Positions 1 to 8,145 are shown, counted from the stretch's first letter. The stretch: DNA of 64,000 nucleotides from CBDCDJ01 sp965215355 (GCA_965215355.1 CBDCDJ010000007.1:2542001-2606000), one strand, 5' to 3'. Numbers and translations: made by a program. Notes: generated from the letters alone by a model not told the origin.

Positions 1-13
1 AACGAGGTTCAGC

Positions 14-2473
14 ATGTGGCTGTCCAACCGCCTAAAGCTCATCAATGCCCGTCCCGGCCCGATCGTGTTGGCGTGCGCGGCGTCTTTCGGAACGCAACAC
101 CTGCTGAGCGCCCTCAAAGACGCCGCGCCGACATCGGTCTGGCTCGAGTTCGGCAGCAGCGAACGAGGCGACCCGGTCGCGCAGGGCAACCTGCTCGCCG
201 AGGGTGTCAAGAAAACCTTGGGAAACGCGCTCTTTGAGTATTCCCTGCCCTACAGCTACGGGCTCAAAGTCCTGGACCTGCACTTGGAACTGCTGGGACC
301 GTTCACGTTTTTGCTGTCGAACGCCGAATACGGGCCCGAGTTCGCCGCCGCCCTGACGACCCTCAACCGCAGCGGCAGCCGCGTGGTGCTCGCCTTTTCG
401 CAGCTGCCCGAAAGGTTCGTCCTGCCCGCGGAGGCGCTCCTGCTCGGCGCGGCCGACCTGCGGCTGAGCCGCGCGGAGGCGCTTCAACTGGCGGCCGGCC
501 TGCCGCCTGAGGAGGTCGACGAACTGCTGCGCCAGAGCGGCGGGGCGTTCGAGGCGTTCACCACGCGCTTGCACGGCCGCCTGCACCTGCCCACCCCGCT
601 GCGCCCCGGCCCCGACGGCCCCAGGTTGCCCGAAGGGCAAGAGGTCGAGGTGGACCCGAGCCTCCTCCTCAACGTCCTCGTTGCCAAAGAAAAGTGGTCC
701 GAGGCGCTCGAACTCGCCGTCGCCGCGCTGCCGGGGCGGGTGCCGGACGTGCTCGAGCAGGCGGGGCACGTTTACCACGAGCGCGGCTTGCACAAGCGCC
801 TGTGGGAACTCCTGCAAGACGTGCCCGCGCGCTTACAAGACGAAAACGTGTTGTTCTGGAAACTGTCGGCCGGGGGTTGGCTGGGCAAGGCCGAGGGGAT
901 GCGCGCCGCGGTGGAACGCTTTTTGGCGGTCCAGGAAGCCCCCGACCTGCGCGCGCTTTATGCGGGCGTGCTCGCTCCCCTGGAGAGCGCGGAGAGCGAG
1001 GCCGAGCGGGCGTACCGGGCGCAAGCCTCGCCGCTGAGCGTTTACCAGTACGGCCGCAGGCTCGCCGACCGGGAGGAGCGCGTGCAGGTATTGCAGCGAG
1101 CCGTACGACTCGCCGAACACAAAGGGCGCACCTACGAAGTCACGCGCAACGCCGGAGAACTCATGAACCAACTCATCGACATCGGCCGCTACAACGAGGC
1201 GGTTTACTGGGGCGACTGGACCCTGACCCAGTTCGACCGGCACGGCCTGGGCAACGCGCAGCGGCGGCTGCACCTGGTGAACAACTGGGCCTTCGCGCGC
1301 ATCTTGGTCGGTGAGACGGCCGGGCTGCTCGAGCGCTTGCGCGAGGGCGAGGCTCAACTCGCGGAGGCGTTTCCCGCCCTGGCTCGAGCCTACCGGGAGA
1401 CGTTGGGAGACTATTTGCTCGCGACCGGCAAACCCCAAGAAGCGTTGTCGTACTATCACAAAAACTGGGAAGCCGCGTCCCGCATCATGTCGGGCGAAAA
1501 CGTCCTCGGCGTGACCCAAGCCCTGCTCCATCTCGGCGAGTACGGTACGGCGCTGGACCTGGCGACGAAGGCCAAAGTGCTTACCACGGGCGAGTCTTCC
1601 ATCTACAGCTATACCGCCGACCTCGCCTACGGCATGGCCCTGACGATGACCGACTTTGAACTGGGCAAGCGCCACCTCGAAAAAATGGCCAAAGACAAAA
1701 GCTACACACCGCAGGTGCGTTTGGTCACGCAACGCGCCCTGTACCTGGCTTGGGCGCACCTGCAAAGCGGCGATGCCGAAAGGGCGAGACGAGCGCTCAA
1801 AGAGGGTGAGCAGGGTTTGAAGGAGCTGTCACAGACCGGCCTCATCCTGCTGTCAGGCCCGGAGCCTGAGTTCCGCGAAGTCTGGACGCTTATCAACGGT
1901 CACAAATTCCCCCTGGAACTGCGCTTTTTGGGCAGCCGCGACGCTTGGTTCAACAATACACCCCTAAAACTAGCGCCGCAGGCCTGCGACATCCTGGCGC
2001 TGTTGGCTCTCAACAAGCAAGGTCTGTCCCTGGAACAAATTTTGCTGCTGCTGTACGGCGACGAAGGCAGCCGCGGCGCGGTCAAGGTCGCCCTGTCCCA
2101 ACTGCGCAAATACGTTCCCGTTTCGCACCAGCCTTACCGCTTGGAGGTGAACTACCAGGCGGACTTTCTCAGCCTGCACGACCTGCTGGTCGAAGGGCGC
2201 GTGCGGCGCGCCGTAGACCTGTACCGAGGCCCTTTGCTGCCCGATTCGGAAGCGCCCGGCATCGTCGAGGCGCGCGAAGCGGCCGAAGAGGCGTTGCGCC
2301 AGGCCGCTTTGCTGTCGAAAGACGCCGAAGCCCTGCTGGCGCTGGCGGAAAAAATACCCGCCGACTTAGAGCTGTGGGAGGCGGTAGAAGCGTCTCTCCA
2401 CAAAAGCGACCCGCGCTTTCCCATAATAAAAGCTCGAGCGGAACAGGTCCGCAAGAGCTGGTTGAGCAGTTGA
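14..2473 (+). CDS. MalT/SARP-like TPR regulator with C-terminal winged helix
   Basis: An 819-residue protein. Residues about 1-190 resemble the ATPase region of MalT/LuxR-type STAND regulators (an RLSRAEALQL segment like the region after the sensor in that family), but where a Walker A would be expected there is only ASFGTQHLL, so nucleotide binding looks lost. Residues about 215-620 are helical TPR-like repeats (for example the NAGELMNQLIDIGRYNEAV segment). Residues about 635-715 look like an OmpR/SARP-type winged helix (LKLAPQACDILALLAL, then VKVALSQLRKYV), followed by a short BTAD-like tail (RRAVDLYRGPLLPD). The winged helix is therefore C-terminal, the reverse of the usual SARP order. The ATG at 14 is the first start seen, but the frame is open back to base 2, so the gene may begin outside the window. 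Inferred role: peptide- or ligand-responsive transcription factor acting on the repeat arrays at 2689-3013. Confidence 0.75.
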   Translation: MWLSNRLKLINARPGPIVLACAASFGTQHLLSALKDAAPTSVWLEFGSSERGDPVAQGNLLAEGVKKTLGNALFEYSLPYSYGLKVLDLHLELLGPFTFLLSNAEYGPEFAAALTTLNRSGSRVVLAFSQLPERFVLPAEALLLGAADLRLSRAEALQLAAGLPPEEVDELLRQSGGAFEAFTTRLHGRLHLPTPLRPGPDGPRLPEGQEVEVDPSLLLNVLVAKEKWSEALELAVAALPGRVPDVLEQAGHVYHERGLHKRLWELLQDVPARLQDENVLFWKLSAGGWLGKAEGMRAAVERFLAVQEAPDLRALYAGVLAPLESAESEAERAYRAQASPLSVYQYGRRLADREERVQVLQRAVRLAEHKGRTYEVTRNAGELMNQLIDIGRYNEAVYWGDWTLTQFDRHGLGNAQRRLHLVNNWAFARILVGETAGLLERLREGEAQLAEAFPALARAYRETLGDYLLATGKPQEALSYYHKNWEAASRIMSGENVLGVTQALLHLGEYGTALDLATKAKVLTTGESSIYSYTADLAYGMALTMTDFELGKRHLEKMAKDKSYTPQVRLVTQRALYLAWAHLQSGDAERARRALKEGEQGLKELSQTGLILLSGPEPEFREVWTLINGHKFPLELRFLGSRDAWFNNTPLKLAPQACDILALLALNKQGLSLEQILLLLYGDEGSRGAVKVALSQLRKYVPVSHQPYRLEVNYQADFLSLHDLLVEGRVRRAVDLYRGPLLPDSEAPGIVEAREAAEEALRQAALLSKDAEALLALAEKIPADLELWEAVEASLHKSDPRFPIIKARAEQVRKSWLSS

Positions 2474-2486
2474 GTTGTAGGTTCGA

Positions 2487-2612
2487 TTAAAAGCGGACGT
2501 CGATGGTCGTACTGTTGAGACCCGGAAAAAGGTCGTTCGTGTTTGCAGCAAAGCTCAAGCCTGCGCCGAGAAGCGTCCCCAGAACCACCACGGTCAACAT
2601 AACTTTTTTCAT
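2487..2612 (-). CDS. small secreted peptide, 41 aa
   Basis: A short gene convergent with the regulator, its stop 13 bp past the regulator stop. The start ATG at 2612 has a GGGGAG ribosome site six bases upstream; an ATG six bases earlier is also possible. The product begins MKKV, has a hydrophobic core rich in V, L and G, and an SFA signal-peptidase-like site, leaving a mature peptide of about 20 residues (NTNDLFPGLNSTTIDVRF at the end). No family is recognised. Two direct TAAC repeats 11 bp apart lie upstream in the correct orientation at 2689-2705. Size, signal sequence and position beside a TPR regulator fit a signalling pro-peptide; a small exported effector is equally possible. Confidence 0.6.
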   Translation of the reverse strand: MKKVMLTVVVLGTLLGAGLSFAANTNDLFPGLNSTTIDVRF

Positions 2613-2688
2613 ATCCATCTCCCCAATCCTTCTAGTGATTTGCCCCTCTGTGTAATACCTCACTTGTCTCGTACTTTACGTAGCTTGG

Positions 2689-2729
2689 GTTAGCGGTCCG
2701 TTAACGGGATTTGCTAACCCGTTGCTAAC
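2689..2729. promoter_or_regulatory. divergent SARP-like operator, two pairs of TAAC repeats
   Basis: On the minus strand GTTAAC (2705-2700) and GCTAAC (2694-2689) start exactly 11 bp apart and point toward the secreted-peptide gene. On the plus strand GCTAAC at 2713-2718 and 2724-2729 are also exactly 11 bp apart and point rightward. Direct repeats with an 11-bp period are the known signature of SARP-family binding sites. No other copies of this arrangement were noticed outside this locus. Confidence 0.6.
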
Positions 2730-2799
2730 CGTTGTTACTTGTAATGAACGGCGTCGAAGTGAGACTTGTGGGCGGTGAGACCCGCTCCAACCAACACTT

Positions 2800-2846
2800 C
2801 AACGGGAGACGGAGCGAACCTGAGTTGAGCGTTCCGTCTCCCGTTG
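2800..2846. other. long hairpin (17-bp stem, one mismatch)
   Basis: Arms at 2800-2816 and 2830-2846 (CAACGGGAGACGG and its complement) surround a 13-base loop. There is no clear T run on either side. It lies about 70 bp downstream of the rightward TAAC pair, so it could end a short transcript of about 100 nt made from that promoter. No convincing coding region lies between them. Confidence 0.5.
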
Positions 2847-2974
2847 TATTTCCCGCTGCACTTCTTGCTCCGCGGTTTCCACACCTTTCTTACAGCCTGT
2901 ATTCTCGTGTTCGCGTTTTTCACACTCGCTCACGCCGCTCGACCCCTAGAGGTCGACGCTTAAGCCGCGAGCTT

Positions 2975-3029
2975 GCTAACGTCCCGGTAACAGTTTCGTA
3001 ACGAACCGCTAACGTCCAGGGCGTTTACT
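2975..3029 (+). promoter_or_regulatory. four-copy 11-bp operator array and -10 of the 59-aa gene
   Basis: GCTAAC at 2975, GGTAAC at 2986, CGTAAC at 2997 and GCTAAC at 3008 form four direct repeats with starts exactly 11 bp apart, so all face one side of the helix. A TATACT-like TTTACT hexamer follows at 3024-3029, about 10 bp after the last repeat, which is the geometry described for SARP activators bound over the -35 region. The gene at 3104 would be the target. A roughly 75-nt leader lies between. Confidence 0.65.
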
Positions 3030-3103
3030 GGCATCAGCAGGGCGCGCCATCAGCGCCCGACATTTCGGCTTCCAAACGAAGTCTGGACGCTAAGGAGACG
3101 ACT

Positions 3104-3283
3104 ATGAACACGAGCAAGCAAGCCAAAGTTTTCAGAGGCTTCAGGGTGACCGCCGAGGGACGCGTTTTGGTCAGCGACTTGGCCCTGTTGCAAGACGTGC
3201 AAAAAGCGTCGGAGCAAAACGCTTATTCGGCCACCGCCCTCGAGGCCAGCGCGGCAGCTTCACGCTACAGCTCGAGCTTTTGA
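3104..3283 (+). CDS. small protein of 59 aa, putative target of the TAAC operator
   Basis: ATG at 3104 with a strong TAAGGAG ribosome site nine bases upstream. The product starts MNTSKQAKVFRGFRV and ends in a Ser/Ala/Tyr-rich tail (SAAASRYSSSF). It has no signal peptide or membrane segment and matches no family I recognise. A leader-like basic N-terminus followed by a small-residue-rich C-terminus is compatible with a modified-peptide precursor, but no modification enzyme is adjacent. The four-repeat operator upstream and the terminator downstream show a deliberately regulated single-gene transcript. Confidence 0.6.
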   Translation: MNTSKQAKVFRGFRVTAEGRVLVSDLALLQDVQKASEQNAYSATALEASAAASRYSSSF

Positions 3284-3362
3284 CCTGAGGGGTGCGCGCA
3301 GAAGGCCGACAAACCTTCCGGCTCTGCGAACAGCTCTTTCCAATCCGGTTTTACATCGCTTT

Positions 3363-3415
3363 ACCTCCTGTGCTTGCGTCGCAAACCAAAGCTTACAGGA
3401 GGTTCTTCCCTTTTG
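3363..3415 (+). terminator. terminator after the 59-aa gene
   Basis: Arms ACCTCCTGT (3363-3371) and ACAGGAGGT (3395-3403) pair perfectly, with an inner GCTT/AAGC extension, and are followed by the T-rich TCTTCCCTTTTG. It lies 80 bp after the small gene. Confidence 0.6.
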
Positions 3416-3573
3416 AATCAGGCTACGCGCACCCCCTCGAATGTTCAGCAGACACATTGGTGAAGTCACCGTTTTATTTGCGGTCGTTCTCGCCAACCCC
3501 AACTAAACGGTCTGCGTAGTAAGCTTAAAAATCGCCGACTGGCACGTGCTAAACGGGAAAACTCATGGGATGC

Positions 3574-3626
3574 CGAGCAAATTTGTGTTTTGCCGTCCCG
3601 GATGGGAAAAAACACCCAAATTTCCA
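3574..3626. other. imperfect inverted repeat in a 340-bp gene-free stretch
   Basis: Between 3416 and 3748 no gene is supported. An imperfect inverted repeat (AAATTTGTGTTTT near 3579-3591 against AAAACACCCAAATTT near 3609-3623) is the only structure seen; the rest holds nothing I recognise. Confidence 0.35.
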
Positions 3627-3748
3627 TTTTGCAGATGATTCACTGTATGTCTTTTTGAGCGAAACGAATCCCTCGAGCCTGGCAGCCTCTCGTACAGTTT
3701 CAGAGTGAAACGTAATCAATGCCGAAAATACGTCTCGAGCAACCTGAC

Positions 3749-4441
3749 TCAGCCTTTGGCCCGAGACCCCAACTCCCCCACAAACGCCTCATGCTCTTTC
3801 GTCCTGATACCTTCTTGCAGGACGCTCAAAACTCGAGCCATGTCGCCCCTGAGCAAAGCTTCTACGTCCAACCGAAGGCCGGGGAAGGTCTTGCTGACAA
3901 GGATGCCGTCGGCGGGCTCGAGCCTTTCGTACCGCCCCTCATTCAGCACGAACCAGTCGAAGGCTTCATCATCTATACGCCAAACCAAATACTCTTGCAC
4001 CCCACTGCGGCGGTACACGTCATGTTTGACGTGAAAGTCGTAGGAAACGCTGCTGGCTGTAATCTCAGCAGCCAGTTCCGGCGCACCCTCTAAATAACCG
4101 TCTTCACCGATATGGGCTTGTCCGCCCGACACGATGAACAAAAAGGCGTCCGGTTGAGGCTCGTTGTCGTTGTCCAAACGCACCGTGCCGTTGTCACCCG
4201 AAAGAACACCGGGGGTCATGGCGCGGTAAAACCCCAACCACGTCATCAAATCAGAGTGAGGTCCGGCGTGTCTTTCAAAACTGACGGGTGAACCCATGTA
4301 GACGACTCCCTCGAGCAGCTCCGCTTTTTTGAGTTCCGGCATGGCGTGATAGCGCCGCTCGAACTCGTGCCGGGTCAGTTTATCCCCATTCATGAGTTCG
4401 GGAATCTCGAGAGCAGTTGCCCGTGCTTTGACTTCGACCAT
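3749..4441 (-). CDS. Uma2/DUF820 family protein (PD-(D/E)XK-like nuclease fold)
   Basis: The 230-residue product has the typical Uma2 layout: an N-terminal helical entry (LTRHEFERRYHAMPE), a central strand with EPQPDAFLFI, then PELAAEITASSVSYDF and KHDVYRRSGVQEYLVW. The Asp of the PDAF segment and the Glu of the AEI segment correspond to the presumed metal-binding residues of the PD-(D/E)XK fold. The family is abundant in cyanobacteria and Deinococcota, and its biological role is unknown. It stands alone, divergent from the ABC transporter operon, with 63 bp between the start codons. Confidence 0.85.
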   Translation of the reverse strand: MVEVKARATALEIPELMNGDKLTRHEFERRYHAMPELKKAELLEGVVYMGSPVSFERHAGPHSDLMTWLGFYRAMTPGVLSGDNGTVRLDNDNEPQPDAFLFIVSGGQAHIGEDGYLEGAPELAAEITASSVSYDFHVKHDVYRRSGVQEYLVWRIDDEAFDWFVLNEGRYERLEPADGILVSKTFPGLRLDVEALLRGDMARVLSVLQEGIRTKEHEAFVGELGSRAKG

Positions 4442-4504
4442 AGCTGAAAGTTTAGCGCAATCGGGCAGCGCCCGCCGTAAAAAGATAAGATACGAAGCAA
4501 CCTT

Positions 4505-5296
4505 ATGACGACCGCCTCACCGACTCGCGCCCAAACCGTCATCGCCATTCGCAAGCTCAACATGGTCTACCGGGGGCGCGGCACCGAGACGGTAGCGCTG
4601 AAAGACGCGAGCCTCGAGATTTCAGAGGGCGAATTCATCAGCCTCATCGGGCCGTCGGGCTGTGGCAAGACGACGCTGCTGCGCTTGATTGCCGACCTTG
4701 TCACACCGACCTCGGGCGAGTTGCTGGTCGCGGGTAAAACGCCTCGTGAAGCTAGACTCAGCCGCGAGTATGGGTATGTGTTCCAAGCGCCGGTGCTCTA
4801 CGACTGGCGCACGGTGCTGAAAAACGTGATGCTGCCGCTCGAGATTATGAACTGGTCCAAAAAGGAGCGGCACTCGAGAGCTGCACACCTCCTCGAGATG
4901 GTCGGTTTGCAAGACTTTCACAAACAGTACCCCTGGCAACTCTCCGGCGGGATGCAGCAGCGGGTCAGTATCGCTCGAGCCCTCGCCTTCGACCCGAAGC
5001 TCCTCCTCATGGACGAACCCTTCGGCGCGCTCGACGAAATCACGCGCGAGACGATGAACTTAGAACTCCTGCGCATCTGGCAAGAAACCCGCAAGACGGT
5101 CGTCTTCGTCACCCACTCGATACCTGAAGCCGTTTTCTTAAGTAGCCGCATCGTCGTGATGACGCCGCGCCCCGGCAAAATTGAGACGATCATCCCCGTC
5201 GGTCTCCCCTACCCGCGGGGCAACGACACCCGCGAATCGAGGGCGTTCTTCGACCTCGCCACGCAGGTAAGAGAAGCGTTGCGGGAGGTGCATTAG
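4505..5296 (+). CDS. ABC importer ATPase, nitrate/taurine/thiamine-precursor type
   Basis: A 263-residue nucleotide-binding subunit. Walker A GPSGCGKTTLL lies near residue 50, the signature LSGGMQQR near 145, Walker B LLLMDEPFGALD near 160 and the switch His in VTHSIPEA near 200. The VFQAPVLYDWRTVLKNV segment is typical of the SsuB/TauB/ThiZ group. No ribosome site is evident before the ATG. Two permeases follow at once; the binding protein lies 2 kb beyond them at 9802. It energises import by that complex at the inner face of the membrane. Confidence 0.9.
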   Translation: MTTASPTRAQTVIAIRKLNMVYRGRGTETVALKDASLEISEGEFISLIGPSGCGKTTLLRLIADLVTPTSGELLVAGKTPREARLSREYGYVFQAPVLYDWRTVLKNVMLPLEIMNWSKKERHSRAAHLLEMVGLQDFHKQYPWQLSGGMQQRVSIARALAFDPKLLLMDEPFGALDEITRETMNLELLRIWQETRKTVVFVTHSIPEAVFLSSRIVVMTPRPGKIETIIPVGLPYPRGNDTRESRAFFDLATQVREALREVH

Positions 5297-5352
5297 GTGA
5301 CGCAAGAAGGATCTTTTTACTCCTCACTTGCTGATTTCGACTTCCCCGTCTC

Positions 5353-6657
5353 ATGAGCCGCTACGTTCCAGTCCTCATCACTCTCGCCGTCCTCATCCTG
5401 CTCGGCTATCCGCTGGCGCTGCTGTTCGGGTTGCCGCTGGCGCTGCGCGACCGGAACGACCTGCGCAAGTGGAGCAAAGAAACGGTGAGCGCCGACGCCA
5501 CGAGCGGACGGCTTGAAGGTGAGGTTGACGGCGAAAACCGGGTGTTTACGTTTCCGCAGAAAAATGTGGTGGAAAATGACGGGACTCGAGAACTCTACCT
5601 CGACGGCGTCCAACTCACCGACACCTCGGAGCGCCCGCAAGAACGAGTAGATGGGGTGCAGACCACCTTTACTTTCGAGAGTGCGCGCGGGCTGGTGGTG
5701 CTGGACGGGCGGGTGCTCGAGGACGGCGTAGACTATAGCCGCAACGGCAACGTCGTCACTTTCGCAAGACCACCTCTACGCAACGCGCAACTTCGGCAGT
5801 ACCGCGACTACTACTTAAAAAATCCGGCGAAGGGTGAGGTCTTACTAGCCGAAGCGCCACCCGTGGGCTCGAGCCTGTGGACGGCGCAGTACACCGTCTA
5901 TTCCCGACCGAGTTGCGGGGCGACGGTGCTCGAGTGCTTTTATGCGCTGCCGCAGCATCCGGTGCCGTTTCCCCACTGGATTGCCGCGCGGGTAGGGCCG
6001 TTTTTCTCCAAATATGCGCTTTATGACGAGCGTAACGTGGTGCGGGCGACGCTCTACACGACGCTCGGGACGCTCGCCGCGCTCGCGCTCGGTGGGGCGG
6101 TGGGTATCATTTTGGCGGCGCTGTTCGTGCTGTTTCGGCCCTTGGAGCGCGCCCTGTTACCCTGGACCATCGCCTCACAGACGATTCCCATCATCGCGCT
6201 CGTGCCGGTGCTGCTCCTCGTGCTCGGCAACTTCGGCATCACCATTCAGACGAGTCTGCTGCCGACGGCGATCATCGGCGCGTACATCTGCTTTTTTCCG
6301 GTCGTGGTGAGCACGGTGAAGGGCTTGCGCGCGGTCGACCCGCTCGCTTTGGACCTCATGAAATCCTACGCGGCGACGCCGCTGCAAGTGTTTTTCAAGG
6401 TGAGGTTTCCGGCGGCGGTGCCGTTCTTTTTTACCGGCTTAAAGCTCGGCACCGCCGCGGCGTTGGTCGGCGCGCTCGTCGCCGAGACCGAGTCGAACAA
6501 TCGGCGGGGCTTAGGGTTTCAGATTTTGGGGCAAGTCCAGTCCGGCAACGTGGCCGACGTGTGGATTTTGCTCATTATCTCGGGTTTGCTCGGCATCGGC
6601 TTAGTCGCGCTCGTGACGGCGTTGCAACGGGTGATTGCGCCCTGGGAGCGGGCGTGA
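5353..6657 (+). CDS. ABC permease with an unusual extracytoplasmic insert
   Basis: The 434-residue product has one N-terminal membrane helix (about 5-28), a predicted extracytoplasmic region of about 190 residues, and then a standard SsuC-type permease core from about 225 onward with the EAA-like loop LMKSYAATPLQVFFKVRFPAAVP. The insert is beta-rich and carries a segment (LDGRVLEDGVDYSRNG followed by NVVTFARPP) that resembles short beta modules seen in phage tail fibres. Ordinary permeases of this class have about 250 residues. A GTG reading of 19 codons from 5297 ends at the TGA that overlaps this ATG, which could couple translation to the ATPase gene. The stop overlaps the next start. Confidence 0.85.
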   Translation: MSRYVPVLITLAVLILLGYPLALLFGLPLALRDRNDLRKWSKETVSADATSGRLEGEVDGENRVFTFPQKNVVENDGTRELYLDGVQLTDTSERPQERVDGVQTTFTFESARGLVVLDGRVLEDGVDYSRNGNVVTFARPPLRNAQLRQYRDYYLKNPAKGEVLLAEAPPVGSSLWTAQYTVYSRPSCGATVLECFYALPQHPVPFPHWIAARVGPFFSKYALYDERNVVRATLYTTLGTLAALALGGAVGIILAALFVLFRPLERALLPWTIASQTIPIIALVPVLLLVLGNFGITIQTSLLPTAIIGAYICFFPVVVSTVKGLRAVDPLALDLMKSYAATPLQVFFKVRFPAAVPFFFTGLKLGTAAALVGALVAETESNNRRGLGFQILGQVQSGNVADVWILLIISGLLGIGLVALVTALQRVIAPWERA

Positions 6658-7781
6658 GGTTCAGACCTGCGCTGTTCGCCACTTTGAGCGCCATCGTCGC
6701 GCTCGTCGGCATGTTCGGGCCGTTCGGTGCGGGAGGCGCGACCTCGCTCGAGGTCGTCGGCTTTCCCGGTCTCGCCGTCGTTTTGGCGCTGCTCGTGCTG
6801 GCGTTGGTCGGCAACGTGTGGACTGTAACCCTCGTCGTTCCACTCGGGTTGCTGGGGTCGTTTTGGGCGGTACGGGGGCTCGAGCCCCTCAACTCGAGCG
6901 GCGCCTGGGGCTACTGGGCGCTCTTTTGGGGCGCTCTCCTCGCGGCTGTGTTTGCGACGGGTCGCGTGAGCCTCGTCGAAGAAAAGTCGGGCGAATCCTC
7001 CTTCCTCAAACGTTTGCGCCGAGGTTTGCCGCCTGCGACCGTACCTTTCCTGCTGCTCCTCGTTTGGCAGGGCCTGGTCGTCGGCTACCGCGTGCCGAAA
7101 GGCATTTTTCCGAGCGTCACGAACGTTTATAACCAACTCGTCGCAAGCCTGCCCGTGCTACTCAACGACAGCTACGTCACCTTTGTCAAAGAGGTCGCCT
7201 TCGGGTTTACGCTCGGTCTCGCTGCCGGTTTTTTGGTCGGGGTAGCAATCGCTTACTCGCCCTTTTTGCAGCGCGGCTTTTTGCCGCTCGCGGCGGCGTT
7301 CGGGGCGGTGCCGATTGTGGGACTCGCGCCGGTGTTGGGCCGGGCCTTCGGGGTCGATTGGGAATCCAAGGCGGCGGTCGTCGTCATTGTCACCTTTTTT
7401 CCGGTCGTGCTGAACACGGTGCAGGGGCTTACGCTTGTAGACCCGCTGAAGCTCGAGCTTTTAAGAGCCTACGCCGCCACACCGCGCCACATTTTCTTCA
7501 AGCTGCGCCTGCCGAACGCACTGCCCTACCTGTTCAACGCGCTCAAGCTCGCCGCCGTGCTCTCGGTCATCAGCGTCATCGTCGCGGAGTTCTTGATTCC
7601 GGGGCCGCCCATTGGCCTCGGCCAGCGCATTTCACTCTCGGCCCGGCGCGGCGCTTACGACGTGGTGTTCGCGGCGATTTTCGTCTCGAGCTTCTTCTCG
7701 ATTTTGGTTTACGGATTTCTGTCGGCTGTGGAGCGTCTGCTTACGGGTTGGCATCCGTCGTTCAGGGAGGAGGGTGGATGA
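6654..7781 (+). CDS. second ABC permease, N-terminally extended
   Basis: The start chosen is GTG 6654, which overlaps the previous stop (GTGA); an in-frame ATG 93 bases upstream lies inside the preceding gene and is unlikely. The 375-residue product has about three extra N-terminal membrane helices (residues 5-105) and then a SsuC-type core, with the EAA-like loop LLRAYAATPRHIFFKLRLPN near residue 280. It pairs with the previous permease as a heterodimer, inferred from adjacency and matching loops. The final gene of this operon block is followed by an opposing toxin-antitoxin-like pair. Confidence 0.88.
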   Translation: MRFRPALFATLSAIVALVGMFGPFGAGGATSLEVVGFPGLAVVLALLVLALVGNVWTVTLVVPLGLLGSFWAVRGLEPLNSSGAWGYWALFWGALLAAVFATGRVSLVEEKSGESSFLKRLRRGLPPATVPFLLLLVWQGLVVGYRVPKGIFPSVTNVYNQLVASLPVLLNDSYVTFVKEVAFGFTLGLAAGFLVGVAIAYSPFLQRGFLPLAAAFGAVPIVGLAPVLGRAFGVDWESKAAVVVIVTFFPVVLNTVQGLTLVDPLKLELLRAYAATPRHIFFKLRLPNALPYLFNALKLAAVLSVISVIVAEFLIPGPPIGLGQRISLSARRGAYDVVFAAIFVSSFFSILVYGFLSAVERLLTGWHPSFREEGG

Positions 7782-7809
7782 GGTAAACCGCAACGTGCAT
7801 CAGGTTTCG

Positions 7810-8145
7810 TCACCACGAGAGGCTGAGAAAGGCGGCTTCCGGGTTGGTAGCGAACGCCTCGGCAGCATGTTCATAATGTCTGAGGAGTTGCTCGACATCT
7901 GCGGTTGAACAGTTACCGAGCCGCACCCAGATGACCTTCGGTGGGTGCCCAAACACAAGACTCCTTTGGTGAAAGTCGGAATCTTTTGAAACAATAACAA
8001 GGCCGTGCTGTTTTGCATACTCCCAAACGACAAGATCGTCCGCCGCTTTAAGACCCACCTCTCGGACGTGTAGCGAGTCGGGGAAAATATCACCCAACAA
8101 ACGAGCCAGTCGGTGTGAAAGGTTTTGGTCGAAAAGCAGTCTCAC
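7810..8145 (-). CDS. DUF5615 family PIN-like protein (toxin-like)
   Basis: The 111-residue protein starts MRLLFDQNLSHRLARLL and contains KAADDLVVWEYAKQH and VIVSKDSDFHQRS, the conserved acidic pattern of the DUF5615 PIN-like family (Asp near 6, Asp near 55, Asp near 57). This family is usually encoded directly after a DUF433 gene and is regarded as a candidate RNase toxin. It overlaps the upstream DUF433 gene by four bases. It is intact as far as can be seen. Confidence 0.88.
   Translation of the reverse strand: MRLLFDQNLSHRLARLLGDIFPDSLHVREVGLKAADDLVVWEYAKQHGLVIVSKDSDFHQRSLVFGHPPKVIWVRLGNCSTADVEQLLRHYEHAAEAFATNPEAAFLSLSW

Noticed and set aside
2732..3001. Open frame of 89 codons beside the TAAC arrays
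   Set aside because: TTG start without a ribosome site, covers the 2800-2846 hairpin and part of the operator, and the product has no domain-like composition.
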